DNA of 50,640 nt from a bacterium (GCA_021780355.1 JAJXYX010000053.1:1-50640); one strand, 5' to 3'. Positions 33,119 to 42,452 are shown, counted from the stretch's first letter. Numbers and translations are program-made. Notes: a model not told the origin generated them from the letters alone.

Positions 33119-34479
33119 CGGCTCTCTTTTTTCCAAACACGAAACTCTCTAGCAAGATATTCCTCTGTTATATGAGAAGGGAACTCTAAGCGGCCATCTT
33201 TTATTTTCTTGCCCACTGAATCTTCAGTTTCTCCCCTAAAGATTTCAGGCAAGACAGCTTCTTCATCAAACTGATTACGAATATAATTCAATAGTTTTAT
33301 ATTACGCTCCAATTTCTCTTCTCTATCCCCTATTTTTTGTATTAATAAATCAGGAAATCTTTCGAATCCTTGCTGTATGCGAAACAATTGTTCTTGGGAA
33401 ATGAAATCTCCCAAGTCCCAATCTTCTCTCAGCTCCACGTCATTATGAAGACGCCCCACTAACTTTTCCCATTGTTGGATTTTCTGGTGATTGAATTCTT
33501 TGTTGACCAAGATCGATTCCAATGTGGCCTGCACATTAGCTGGAAATGATTTTTGCTCAGACAAAAGTTCTTCCACGCGAGGGGTTGTTGAAGAAGCAGA
33601 AGAGGCTCTACGAAAAATTTCTGCAATGATCGCTTGCATCTCGGGATCGTTTCTTTTTACACCAAATTTGACTTCAATAAACTGAATAACCTCATGATTA
33701 GACTTAAAAGAAACTGGACCAACTCCATAACTTATTCCAAGTTGCCGCAAAGCAGCTCCCTCTTCCTCAGGTTCTTCTTGTTGCTGGCGTTGATACTCTG
33801 CACGTTTCTGTTCTAACCACATTTCTCTTTGAGAAGCGTGGACCTTTGTTGCTTCACCAATAAGGAACATTGTTGACCAATCTTTTGCAAAAGGTTCCTT
33901 TTTAACAATCGTAAGGAAAGCCTGCAACTCTTTTTCTTCTTGTTTTTTTTGCTCAAATTGAGTTCTTTGCATACTCTTTTCATCTATTTCTTTCTGAGTA
34001 AATCCCTGACTTAAAAGATCAGCCCGATGCAGCTCTGCTCCAACATCGTGCGCGCCCTTTTCTTTGATTTCTTTTTTACTCTTCTCGCTCAAAGATTCAA
34101 ACGCTTGTCCCCCAGAATATTTTTCCACTTTCTCTATGACAGCCTTTTTTTTAGGTGAAAAATGAGGATCAACTTTAAGAATCTCCGAAAATAAGGCGTT
34201 CATATTCTTTAAACAGTTCCTTTGCTCTTGCGTATTTAATTTATCAAAAGCATTTTTATCATTCACAACATTAAAAACAAATTGATACAAATCTTTATCA
34301 TGTGAAATATCTGAACGATGAAAAAGCCGCTGAGTTACACTTTTTGTTTTCGTTTCTAAATCAAACGATCTCAACCTTCCTAATGAACTCTCTTTTTTAC
34401 AAAATGCATCCTTAAAAAATTCCCATTCCTTTTCATTCATTCCTTCTGGCATAGAACCTGACGAACCAATCCCCGGCAT
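33115..34479 (-). CDS. hypothetical charged helical protein, about 454 aa
   Basis: I do not recognise this protein. A Shine-Dalgarno-like TGAGG precedes the ATG at 34479 (MPGIGSSGSMPEG); an in-frame ATG at 34518 would add 13 residues. It is highly charged, with long helical and coiled-coil-like stretches (FEQKKQEEKELQAFLTIVKK, EMWLEQKRAEYQRQQQEEPE) and no signal peptide or membrane segment. The Gly/Ser-rich N-terminus followed by helical modules resembles secreted chlamydial effectors, but no eukaryotic domain is obvious. It converges on the SNF2 gene, with overlapping stop codons and no terminator between them. Confidence 0.65.
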   Translation of the reverse strand: MPGIGSSGSMPEGMNEKEWEFFKDAFCKKESSLGRLRSFDLETKTKSVTQRLFHRSDISHDKDLYQFVFNVVNDKNAFDKLNTQEQRNCLKNMNALFSEILKVDPHFSPKKKAVIEKVEKYSGGQAFESLSEKSKKEIKEKGAHDVGAELHRADLLSQGFTQKEIDEKSMQRTQFEQKKQEEKELQAFLTIVKKEPFAKDWSTMFLIGEATKVHASQREMWLEQKRAEYQRQQQEEPEEEGAALRQLGISYGVGPVSFKSNHEVIQFIEVKFGVKRNDPEMQAIIAEIFRRASSASSTTPRVEELLSEQKSFPANVQATLESILVNKEFNHQKIQQWEKLVGRLHNDVELREDWDLGDFISQEQLFRIQQGFERFPDLLIQKIGDREEKLERNIKLLNYIRNQFDEEAVLPEIFRGETEDSVGKKIKDGRLEFPSHITEEYLAREFRVWKKESR

Positions 34480-34683
34480 AAAAACCTCAACAAACCAACT
34501 TTTACCCAATAATACCAATTAACAGATTAACGTTAAAAATATTATTTTTAGACAACTTAAATTAATAATAATCAGAAAATTACTAATTTTGATTTTAAAA
34601 ACATCAAATCTTAATAAAACACCAACTAAACCTTGATTTATTTAATTTGCAATAAGATAATATAACCAAAACAAGGAGGCTTT

Positions 34684-35592
34684 ATGATAAAGACCGATTT
34701 CTCTTACGCAAACCTTCAAACTAAAGAAGTTATTCCTCCCTCTAAATTTCAAATTGATCCTTATAAGGTATCCCAAGTCGCAGCTGTTGCTTTTGCTTTG
34801 CTTGCGGCGGCTGACATCGTCTTACGTTTAGGACTCTCTTTTGGCTCGCTTGGTTTGATTGCCACTCCTGTCGCCTGGATAATCGGCGGAGGCGTTTTAG
34901 TCATTGGCATCATCTTTGTCGCAGGCTTTTACTACTTTCAAGAAAGAAGCCATCAAAAAAATTATAAAGCCCCCGAAGAGCTCCAACGACTTAAAGAAGA
35001 AGCTATTGAACTAAGCTTTGACGAACTTCTTCGAGAGCACACATTAAATAATTTAATGACGCACATTTACAATGGATCCGAGCGCTCTTTATCTCTCGTT
35101 GCCCTGCAGGAAAAATTTCAACGCTTTGCCCAAGAAACTTTTGATTTTGACTCTCTTAGAAGAAACTATGATTTAGATCAGCTTGTCAAATTCCAGATTG
35201 TCGACCAGGAGTTTGTCTCCTTCCTACGCTCTTTAGAAAGAAAAATGGATGCGGTTCAAAAAAAATATCAAAAAGACATTCGCCAGCTAGAGAAAAACTA
35301 CCCGCTGCGGCTGAGCCAAATCAACACAGGCATTTCGAGCGTCTACGATTTTTTCACAGATAACTATAAAATTGCCCGCACATGCATCCAGTACGGAATG
35401 AATGCAGCCGACCTCCCTAAACTACAGCAAATCAAATACAGCCGAGCTGAGGCTCTTCTTAAAAATGAGCTGAAAAACGCCTATGCAAAGATTCAAGAAG
35501 AGTACCGCAATAGATGCCAAGATTTTTTCATTTCACGGACAGAAAGCACCTCTCAAGATGGGTTAGAGCTTGAAAAAGCCGCAAACGACTAA
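34684..35592 (+). CDS. Inc-like membrane protein with cytoplasmic helical tail, 302 aa
   Basis: A strong Shine-Dalgarno sequence (AAGGAGG, about 6 nt upstream) supports the start. After about 28 polar residues come two hydrophobic helices (about 30-52 and 56-84, VAAVAFALLAAADIVLRLGL to GGGVLVIGIIFVAGFYYF) with a short link. About 215 charged, helical residues follow, without further membrane segments. This bilobed hydrophobic pattern is characteristic of chlamydial inclusion-membrane proteins. It is an inference from topology; the tail has no recognised domain. The upstream 165 bp are very AT-rich and contain TAATAT, a plausible -10 box. Confidence 0.65.
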   Translation: MIKTDFSYANLQTKEVIPPSKFQIDPYKVSQVAAVAFALLAAADIVLRLGLSFGSLGLIATPVAWIIGGGVLVIGIIFVAGFYYFQERSHQKNYKAPEELQRLKEEAIELSFDELLREHTLNNLMTHIYNGSERSLSLVALQEKFQRFAQETFDFDSLRRNYDLDQLVKFQIVDQEFVSFLRSLERKMDAVQKKYQKDIRQLEKNYPLRLSQINTGISSVYDFFTDNYKIARTCIQYGMNAADLPKLQQIKYSRAEALLKNELKNAYAKIQEEYRNRCQDFFISRTESTSQDGLELEKAAND

Positions 35593-35685
35593 ATACAAGC
35601 TACTTAAAAAGCTCAGTAAAAATAAGTCGTAAACTCAGGGCCGCTTCGGTATAATCTAGGCTTACCTTTTTTAAAAAATACGAAA

Positions 35686-37047
35686 ATGAAACCCAAAATT
35701 GCACTTGTCGGTCGTCCTAATGTAGGGAAATCGGCCCTATTTAATAAAATCTGCCAAAAACGAGTCTCGATTGTCGACGAGCAAGAGGGAATCACTCGCG
35801 ATAGGATTTATGCCGAAGCGGATTGTTTTGGCCGCCCTTTTCTTTTGATCGACACAGGGGGCATCGATGCGCAGGCCGACCATCTTCCTTTTAATGAGGA
35901 AGTAAGAAGACAAGCCCAGATAGCTATTGAAGAAGCGGACGCCGTCATTTTGGTCGTCGATGGACAAACCGGCCCTCTTCCTCTAGATCTAGAAGTGGCA
36001 AGGCTTTTGCTCAAGCACAAAAAACCCGCCGTTCTCGCCGTCAACAAAATCGACCACCTCCAGCAAGTCCCTCAGATCCACGCGTTTCATTCTCTTGCCA
36101 TCTCGCACCTCATCGCCGTTTCAGCCGTACAAGGATTTCAAATTGCAGAGCTCATCGAAGAGACTCTTGGCCTCCTTCCCCAACAAGAAGAAGAGCCAAC
36201 ACTTCCCTCCGAGCCCATAGCTCCCAAATCGATCCGCATTGCGATTGCAGGCAGACCTAACGTCGGCAAATCTACGCTCCTCAATCAACTCCTCGGAGAA
36301 AACCGAGCGATTGTGAGCCCCGTTGCAGGCACAACTCGCGACAGCATCGACGTGGACATCTCTGTCGACGGACAAAACTACACCCTCATCGATACAGCCG
36401 GGATCCGCCGTAAAAAGGCAGAAAAGGAAGTCGTCGATAAATTTGCAGCGATTCGCACCCAAGAGGCCCTCGAGCGCGCCGATATCTGTCTTCTCGTCCT
36501 CGATTCTCACGAAGGGATCACAGCGCAGGAAAAAAAGATCGCCGGCATGATCGAAGAGCTCGGCAAAAGCTGCATCCTCATCTTCAACAAATGGGACCTT
36601 GTCAAAAATCTCAAGATGGAACATGCGATGCGCGGCGTTAGAGAAGCCGTCCCTTTTCTCACCCACTGCCCTACTCTTTTTCTCTCCGCAAAAAGCGGCC
36701 GCAACCTCGACAAAATCTTCCCCGCAGTCCTCGAAGCCTGGCACGACAGGCATAAACGGATCGGCACCGGCATGCTCAACAAATTCATCGAGTCCTGCCT
36801 CCAAAAATACCATCCTCCCCTCATCACAGGAAAACGGCTGCGCATCTACTACATGACCCAAATCCAAACCGACCCGCCCAAATTCGTCGTCTTCGTCAAC
36901 AAACCCGATCTCATGATCGATACCTACAAAAAATACCTCATCAACCAGTTCCGAGAAACGTATCGCTTCAGCGGCTGTCCTCTCTTCTTCGAACTGCGCG
37001 GCAAAGAAAAACAACAAACCGAAGAAACCGAAGCTTCCCCCGTCTAA
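35686..37047 (+). CDS. der: ribosome assembly GTPase Der (EngA)
   Basis: Der is an essential double GTPase needed for 50S ribosomal subunit maturation. The first G domain has GRPNVGKSALFN, DTGGIDAQ and NKID; the second, from about residue 178, has GRPNVGKSTLLN, DTAGIRRKK and NKWD. A KH-like C-terminal domain follows. The 453-residue length is normal. A double-hairpin repeat follows the stop. Confidence 0.96.
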   Translation: MKPKIALVGRPNVGKSALFNKICQKRVSIVDEQEGITRDRIYAEADCFGRPFLLIDTGGIDAQADHLPFNEEVRRQAQIAIEEADAVILVVDGQTGPLPLDLEVARLLLKHKKPAVLAVNKIDHLQQVPQIHAFHSLAISHLIAVSAVQGFQIAELIEETLGLLPQQEEEPTLPSEPIAPKSIRIAIAGRPNVGKSTLLNQLLGENRAIVSPVAGTTRDSIDVDISVDGQNYTLIDTAGIRRKKAEKEVVDKFAAIRTQEALERADICLLVLDSHEGITAQEKKIAGMIEELGKSCILIFNKWDLVKNLKMEHAMRGVREAVPFLTHCPTLFLSAKSGRNLDKIFPAVLEAWHDRHKRIGTGMLNKFIESCLQKYHPPLITGKRLRIYYMTQIQTDPPKFVVFVNKPDLMIDTYKKYLINQFRETYRFSGCPLFFELRGKEKQQTEETEASPV

Positions 37048-37055
37048 CGCCTTCA

Positions 37056-37098
37056 TGGGGCTTCGCCCCAAGCCCCATTAAGGGACTTCGTCCCTTAA
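37056..37098 (+). terminator. double-hairpin REP-like repeat after der
   Basis: TGGGGC-TTC-GCCCCA (37056-37070) and TTAAGGGAC-TTC-GTCCCTTAA (37078-37098) form two successive stable hairpins 9 bp after the der stop. The pattern matches the other REP-like copies in the window. It can serve as terminator or 3' stabiliser. Confidence 0.7.
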
Positions 37099-37170
37099 AA
37101 CCCTGGTTATTTGCTGGTAAAATAAAAAGTTTGCTATAAGACACTTAGAAAATCGAAAAAAGATGATCTT

Positions 37171-37815
37171 ATGAAAATTCAAATGCTATTTTTTCAACTG
37201 GCCCTTTTTAGCTCTTTATTATTCGCTGAAAGCTGCAATGAGCAGGTTTCAGAAACCCTAGGCTACATGATCGGTAAAAATCTTCAGCGTCTCGATGTGC
37301 AATTAGATCTGGATAAGGTCGTTGAAGGGATGTATAACGCCTCGCTTGAAAAAGAGCCTCCGATGACAGAAGAAGCATGCATCCAAGCTATTGGGGCTAT
37401 GCAAGAAAAAAACAGTATAGCTCAAGGGAAAAAAAATCTAGAACAAGCCAATATTTTTTTAGCTGATCAAGCAAAAAAAGAAGGGATGATCACGCTGGAA
37501 TCTGGCAAAGTACAATATTGCGTTCTTAAAGAAGGCCTGGGAGAAAGCGTGCAAGCTCATTCAACTTCTCTAATTCGTTATAGCATTAAAGAGTTAGAAG
37601 ATCTTTCATTCGGTCCTTCAAAAGAAGGCTGGCTCAATTTAAGCGAGATCATTCCAGGACTACAACTAGGAATAGTTGGAATGAAAGAAGGAGAACAAAG
37701 GATGATTTATATTCACCCCGAGCTTGCTTATGGAGAGCTGGGAGGTTTTATTCTGCCTTCAAATCTTCTAATTATTTTTGAAGTCGAAATCTTAAAGGCA
37801 CATAAGACTGAATAG
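37171..37815 (+). CDS. Mip/FkpA-like FKBP-domain exported protein, catalytic site weakened
   Basis: The signal peptide MKIQMLFFQLALFSSLLFAE is followed by the Mip-type N-terminal dimerisation helix region (VSETLGYMIGKNLQRLDVQL, LDKVVEGMYNAS). The C-terminal FKBP-like domain ends IIPGLQLGIVGMKEGEQRMI and HPELAYGELGGFILPSNLLI. In active FKBPs the floor of the active site is a tryptophan (GW); here it is Leu (PGLQ), and the FDSS-type strand is missing. It may be a chaperone or a structural relative of chlamydial Mip (CT541) with little or no peptidyl-prolyl isomerase activity. The stop is 3 bp from the end of the convergent gene. Confidence 0.8.
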   Translation: MKIQMLFFQLALFSSLLFAESCNEQVSETLGYMIGKNLQRLDVQLDLDKVVEGMYNASLEKEPPMTEEACIQAIGAMQEKNSIAQGKKNLEQANIFLADQAKKEGMITLESGKVQYCVLKEGLGESVQAHSTSLIRYSIKELEDLSFGPSKEGWLNLSEIIPGLQLGIVGMKEGEQRMIYIHPELAYGELGGFILPSNLLIIFEVEILKAHKTE

Positions 37816-37818
37816 GCG

Positions 37819-38736
37819 CTATGCGCAAAAAGCTTCTAAAGTAACCGTTAGAAAATCTCTATTTTTATATTTTTTTATGATTTTTTTGTGCTGCTTTTGG
37901 TATTGCTTTCTCAATCGATGAGTTTCTGGATGAGTAAAATCTGCTACAAATCCTGGCAGAGGTAAAATAGGATAACTCCACTCCCAGAGATCTTCTGGCT
38001 CAAGAGGACTAAGCAACGCCTGAATAGATTGGTATTCTTCTTCCAAGTTAGAAAAACCATGAGCAGGAAGAATTTTCTCCTCTAGAGAAACCTCTTTCGC
38101 CTCTTCAATCTGAATTTTTCTCGAAAATAGTTGAGCATTATGCCTTCCATAACCCAAAACTATACCTAAAAGAACATGATGATTCTGAAAAACTTCCCGC
38201 ATCAGATCGGAAGATGCTAGGCAGCGAGAAAGTACGATATCGGGCGTCATCTCAACACCTAACAACTGCCTAAAAACATCAATATTCTCTTCAACTATCT
38301 TGAGAAAATTTCGTTTATTAATTATTGCAACAGTGACATAATCGTCACATCTATTTTCAACAATAAAAAATTGAGAAGAAGAAAAAAGATGGCTATATTT
38401 TTTCCAAACATCCCATCCTTTATTTATTTTAATATTTTGTACATGTAAACAAGCGGACAGTTCGATAATATTGGTCAGCGGCATTCTCTGCGAATAATTT
38501 GGCAAGGCAAACGAACAGATGCTCATGGGTTTGTCGCCAAACAGAACATAAGCGCCCCCAGAAAATTGTAATTCGAAAAAAAACGCCTCTAAAACCTCTC
38601 TATCTTCTTTAGAGATCTTGGCTAACGTTTTAGAAAAAGATCTTGAGCGGGGCCAGCCTGTTTGGTAGATCAATAAGAATCCAACTAAACTCAATAAGAC
38701 AAGTAGAAAAGCTTTCTTTTTCATGCCAAATTTCAT
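37819..38736 (-). CDS. hypothetical membrane-anchored protein, 305 aa
   Basis: I do not recognise this protein. The N-terminus has a basic start followed by one hydrophobic helix (KKKAFLLVLLSLVGFLLIYQ), a signal anchor or signal peptide. The rest is soluble and mixed alpha/beta, with a Leu- and Glu-rich end. The repeated pattern of short motifs (ELSACLHVQNIKINKGWDVW, VLLGIVLGYGRHNAQLF) suggests a compact extracytoplasmic domain conserved in related chlamydiae. The start could be the first ATG or the one four codons later. Confidence 0.65.
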   Translation of the reverse strand: MKFGMKKKAFLLVLLSLVGFLLIYQTGWPRSRSFSKTLAKISKEDREVLEAFFFELQFSGGAYVLFGDKPMSICSFALPNYSQRMPLTNIIELSACLHVQNIKINKGWDVWKKYSHLFSSSQFFIVENRCDDYVTVAIINKRNFLKIVEENIDVFRQLLGVEMTPDIVLSRCLASSDLMREVFQNHHVLLGIVLGYGRHNAQLFSRKIQIEEAKEVSLEEKILPAHGFSNLEEEYQSIQALLSPLEPEDLWEWSYPILPLPGFVADFTHPETHRLRKQYQKQHKKIIKKYKNRDFLTVTLEAFCA

Positions 38737-38798
38737 ACTCTATATTCTTTCAAAGGACCTAAAGATATATAAAATCTCAGGCCCTCATCGATTTCTTT

Positions 38799-39101
38799 TT
38801 AACGATGTCCACAGTTGCTACATTGGTTAGCATACCATTTATTTTCATGTTTACATTTCGGACATGTCCAGCCAAATTTAACTGCTGCTGAAGTATATAG
38901 CCCATCAGAATCTGCATAAATAGCATCAACAGGAATCTGCTGATTGTCTAACCAAATAAAAATCCCGTCAGGAAGAAGGGAAATTTGATTTGGATGTAGA
39001 TAAATTTTATCAGAAGGCGAACTATCTTGCTTCCCACGGCAAAAGCCTTGAGAAACACAAAAGACACCCAAAAATGAAATAAAAATTTGCAAATATCTCA
39101 T
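38799..39101 (-). CDS. small exported protein with C-terminal RanBP2-pattern zinc finger, 100 aa
   Basis: AAGGAGT precedes the ATG. The N-terminus MRYLQIFISFLGVFCVSQGF is a signal peptide. The middle has a short strand-rich part (GIFIWLDNQQIPVDAIYADS). The end is W78-x-C80-x2-C83-x3-N87-x6-C94-x2-C97, exactly the spacing of the RanBP2-type zinc finger, which binds ubiquitin or RNA in eukaryotes. Bacterial proteins sometimes carry this finger as a generic zinc ribbon, so a host-directed role is only a suggestion. It follows the 305-residue gene region on the same strand. Confidence 0.72.
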   Translation of the reverse strand: MRYLQIFISFLGVFCVSQGFCRGKQDSSPSDKIYLHPNQISLLPDGIFIWLDNQQIPVDAIYADSDGLYTSAAVKFGWTCPKCKHENKWYANQCSNCGHR

Positions 39102-39350
39102 TAATTACTCCTTAATGTAAAAATTAATAATTCCAATACAGAGACCGAATACGACATTCTATAAATCGGAGCGTCTCATAACAAAGATTTATTTTTACAA
39201 AGTAAATATTTTCTTTTTTTTCGCACTCAAAATAATCCCCAAAATCGACGTAGATTTTTATTGGGATAAGCAAAGCCCCATAAAAAAAGAGGGCGAGCTC
39301 TTGATAATTTTCTTCGAGTTTATTGGCTGTCGGATTTATGCTGAGGTTAG

Positions 39351-41138
39351 GTGTCTTCTATGCAAATTCCCCGGTCGCGCGCCGTTTCTTTTTTCCCTTT
39401 CAAAGACGAGCTTCGAGGATATAGCTTTGGGTTTCTTCGCGACGACATGTTAGCGGCTCTTGCGGTAGCGCTCATGACGATTCCGCAATCGATCGCGTAT
39501 TCCTTGCTAGCGGGGCTCCCTCCGGTCGCGGGGGTATTTTCCGCTATTTTTGGAACGATCTTCACGGCGCTTTTGGGTTCATCGAGACATCTTGTATCGG
39601 GGCCCAGCACGGGCGTTGCCATTTTGATCCAAACGTCGATCAGCGACATTTTGTATAATTATTTCCCTTTGGTAGCCGGGGCGGAAAGAGAGCTGTTGAC
39701 GCTGCAAATTTTGGGGCAAATTGTTCTGGTGATGGGGCTGATCCAGATCGCGGCAGCTTTTTTCAATGTGAGCAAATTGCTCCAGTTCGTCAGCCGGCCT
39801 GTGGTGCTCGGCTACTTTGCAGGAATCGTTGTCGCGATTGTCGTGGCGCAGATGTTTTATTTTTTTGGCATCCCTTCCATTGAAGGAGACCAACCGATTT
39901 TAATCAAAGGAATCTACTTTTTCTTGACTCTGCAGCAGGTAAATTGGGGCAGCGTAGGCGTCGGGCTCGTGGGCTTGATTTTTTTAATCGCTTTTAAAAA
40001 GAAGTTCCCCAACTGGCCTCATGCGCTGGTCATGCTTGTGTTGACATCTGCTTTAGTCCAAGGCATTCATCTATGGCTTCAAGAGCCGCTGATCCCTACA
40101 CTGAGCAAGTTTCCCTTAGGAAATCCTTTTCCCGCACTTACTTTCCCCCTGTTGGATTTATCTTTGCTCAACAAAGTGTTTCCTGCTGCCGCTGCGATCG
40201 CTTTTTTAGCGATTTTGGAAGTGTTTTCCATTTCCCGACACATTGCAACGCTCAGCGGCCAAAAACTCTCTGTCAATCAAGACGTGTTTGGACTTGGCGT
40301 CGGCAATACCATTTTGGCTTTGATTGCAGGGGCCATGCCGGCATCCGGCAGCGCTTCGAGATCCTCTTTAAATTACCGCCTTCACGCTAAAACACGCATC
40401 GCGGCTATTTTAAGCGGTCTTTTCGCTACACTCATCCTCTTTTTCTGCTGGCCTCTCGTGCAGATGATCCCGCTGGCCGCTCTAGCGGCTCTTTTGATCT
40501 CAACTGTCCCGATGCTCATGAACCTCCATGAGATCAAACTCTCTCTTAGAGCAACAAGAGAAGACGCCTGGGTCTTTTTTCTGACCTTCATCTCGTGTCT
40601 GATCTTTAGCCTCGATGTCGCTTTCTTTATCGGTATTGTTATCTCTATTGGCAATTTTCTTAGAAAATCCTCTACGCCTCATCTACTCGAGTATGCCTTC
40701 AACTCAAAAGGACGCCTGATGATCATCAACCCACAAGAAGATGTTCACAGAAAAGTCCGCATCATCGGGATCGCCGGCGAGCTCTATTTTGCTTCTGCCG
40801 ATGTATTTCAATCCGCCCTTCAATCAGTCGCCGAAGACCGCTATGTACAAGCCATCGTTCTCCGGCTGAACACCGTCTACAATATGGACGCCTCCATGTG
40901 CCTTGCCATCATGGCACTACACGATCTTCTCAAATCCACCGGCCGCTTCCTCGTCATCAGCGGCGTTACAGAGGAAGTCTGGCACGTCTTCCATCGCGCC
41001 GGCCTCGTCAAGCAGCTCGGTCTCGACAACCTCTACTTCACAGACGAAAGCAACCCTCAATTCTCCACCTGGAAAGCCTGCCTGCGCGCTCAAGAGCTGA
41101 TCCATCGCCACGCCGAGCAAGACGCTAAAAATGAATAA
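39351..41138 (+). CDS. SulP-family anion transporter with STAS domain
   Basis: The 595-residue protein has about 10-14 hydrophobic helices. It has the SulP signature region near the N-terminus (VALMTIPQSIAYSLLAGLPP), GTIFTALLGSSRHLVSGPST and GAMPASGSASRSSLNYR. A cytoplasmic STAS domain follows from about residue 455 (AIVLRLNTVYNMDASMCLAI). SulP carriers move sulfate, bicarbonate or other small anions; the substrate cannot be told from sequence. The start is GTG at 39351 with GAGG 4 nt upstream, or ATG at 39360. Confidence 0.92.
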   Translation: MSSMQIPRSRAVSFFPFKDELRGYSFGFLRDDMLAALAVALMTIPQSIAYSLLAGLPPVAGVFSAIFGTIFTALLGSSRHLVSGPSTGVAILIQTSISDILYNYFPLVAGAERELLTLQILGQIVLVMGLIQIAAAFFNVSKLLQFVSRPVVLGYFAGIVVAIVVAQMFYFFGIPSIEGDQPILIKGIYFFLTLQQVNWGSVGVGLVGLIFLIAFKKKFPNWPHALVMLVLTSALVQGIHLWLQEPLIPTLSKFPLGNPFPALTFPLLDLSLLNKVFPAAAAIAFLAILEVFSISRHIATLSGQKLSVNQDVFGLGVGNTILALIAGAMPASGSASRSSLNYRLHAKTRIAAILSGLFATLILFFCWPLVQMIPLAALAALLISTVPMLMNLHEIKLSLRATREDAWVFFLTFISCLIFSLDVAFFIGIVISIGNFLRKSSTPHLLEYAFNSKGRLMIINPQEDVHRKVRIIGIAGELYFASADVFQSALQSVAEDRYVQAIVLRLNTVYNMDASMCLAIMALHDLLKSTGRFLVISGVTEEVWHVFHRAGLVKQLGLDNLYFTDESNPQFSTWKACLRAQELIHRHAEQDAKNE

Positions 41139-41181
41139 GTCGTGTTGGGTATCCCCCCAAGAAAAATTCTTACTTTTGGAT

Positions 41182-41203
41182 ATATACCGTTCGAACGGTA
41201 TAT
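41182..41203. repeat. perfect 22-bp palindrome made of family A termini
   Basis: The core TATACCGTTCGAACGGTATA is the two 11-bp ends of the family A palindromic element (TATACCGTTCG and CGAACGGTATA) fused with nothing between them. It lies between sulP and tyrP, about 67 bp upstream of the tyrP ATG. It may be a collapsed element or excision scar, and could also work as an operator. Confidence 0.7.
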
Positions 41204-41269
41204 GTAAAAAATAGGCTCATTTGCGACAATCTTTTTTCGAATGAATAAAATCCAAAAAGGAGACCGTTT

Positions 41270-42439
41270 ATGTCAGACAAAAAACCATTCTTAGGGGCGA
41301 TTCTTTTAATTTCTGGAACCGCTATCGGAGCTGGGATGCTTGCCATTCCAGTGGCTACTTCTTTCGCGGGTTTTTTCCCTTCTCTTGTCTTACTCACTCT
41401 GGTTTGGTTTTTTTTCTTCCTCACAGCATGGTTGATGCTCGATGTAAATCTCGCTTGCGAAAGAAATGTGAATTTCATTGGCATGGTCAGCCATTGCCTA
41501 GGCAAAGGCGCGAAGATCGTCTGCTGGATCACCTATCTCTTGCTCCTCTACTCCTTAAATGCTGCATATATTTCTGGGAGCTCATCTCTTTTCATCCAAG
41601 GCATCGGATCTCTCACTGGATGGACGCCCCCTCAATGGGTAGGCCCGCTTTTACCTTTTTTTCTTTTCGGGATTTTTGTCTATTTAGGGACAAGGGCTGC
41701 CGACCGGGCCAATCGGATCCTCATGGTTGGATTGATTGCATTTTATGTCCTGCTCGTCTGTTTTCTCTCTCCGCGCGTGGAAACGAGCAACCTACTCCCT
41801 TTCCACTTTTCATCCGTCTGGCTTTCGCTGCCTATTTTGTTCACTTCCTATGGCTTCCATATCATTATTCCGACATTGACGACTTATCTCAACCATGATA
41901 AAAAAAAACTGCGACTTGCGATTTTTATCGGCAGCCTGGTTCCTCTCATCGTCTATATACTTTGGGAATGTTTGATTTTAGGCGTAGCTCCACTCGAGGG
42001 AGAACATGGACTGCAAATGGCCTGGAAAGAGGGTGATTCTTGCGTAGTGCCGGTCGAGTATGCTCTGCACAATCCTTTGATTGGCACGCTTGCTAATCTC
42101 TTTTCTTTTTTTGCGATTCTCACCTCCTTTTTAGGCGTTTCCCTCAGCCTTTCCGACTTTCTCGCAGAAGGGCTCAATATGAGAAGGTTTACTTGGGGAA
42201 GAGAGTGCGCATGCCTTCTCACCTTCATCCCTCCCCTTTTTTTCGTCTATCTCTATCCGAAAGGATTTATTATGGCCCTGCAGTACGCCGGGCTTTTTGT
42301 CGCTATTCTCCTCTGTATTTTCCCAGCTCTTATGGCATGGACGCTGCCCCAGTACAAATCCGTATCGAGAAGATTGCTTCTATATGCCATCATCCTAGCC
42401 TCTTCTCTTGTCGTGCTTTCAGATTTCATCACAAAATAA
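41270..42439 (+). CDS. tyrP: aromatic amino acid permease, TyrP/HAAAP family
   Basis: This inner-membrane proton symporter imports tyrosine, tryptophan or a similar amino acid. The N-terminus carries the family signature LGAILLISGTAIGAGMLAIP. The 389-residue protein has about 11 hydrophobic helices, with TSYGFHIIIPTLTTYLNHDK in the middle. Chlamydiae have one or more TyrP copies. AAGGAG lies about 8 nt before the ATG. It is followed 13 bp later by a small gene of unknown function on the same strand. Confidence 0.92.
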   Translation: MSDKKPFLGAILLISGTAIGAGMLAIPVATSFAGFFPSLVLLTLVWFFFFLTAWLMLDVNLACERNVNFIGMVSHCLGKGAKIVCWITYLLLLYSLNAAYISGSSSLFIQGIGSLTGWTPPQWVGPLLPFFLFGIFVYLGTRAADRANRILMVGLIAFYVLLVCFLSPRVETSNLLPFHFSSVWLSLPILFTSYGFHIIIPTLTTYLNHDKKKLRLAIFIGSLVPLIVYILWECLILGVAPLEGEHGLQMAWKEGDSCVVPVEYALHNPLIGTLANLFSFFAILTSFLGVSLSLSDFLAEGLNMRRFTWGRECACLLTFIPPLFFVYLYPKGFIMALQYAGLFVAILLCIFPALMAWTLPQYKSVSRRLLLYAIILASSLVVLSDFITK

Positions 42440-42452
42440 TTAAGAGAACAAC

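Noticed and set aside
36121-37071. 316-codon minus-strand frame opposite der
   Set aside because: Long only because der is C-rich at third positions; composition (many Phe, Asp, Glu, Cys) is typical of an antisense shadow.
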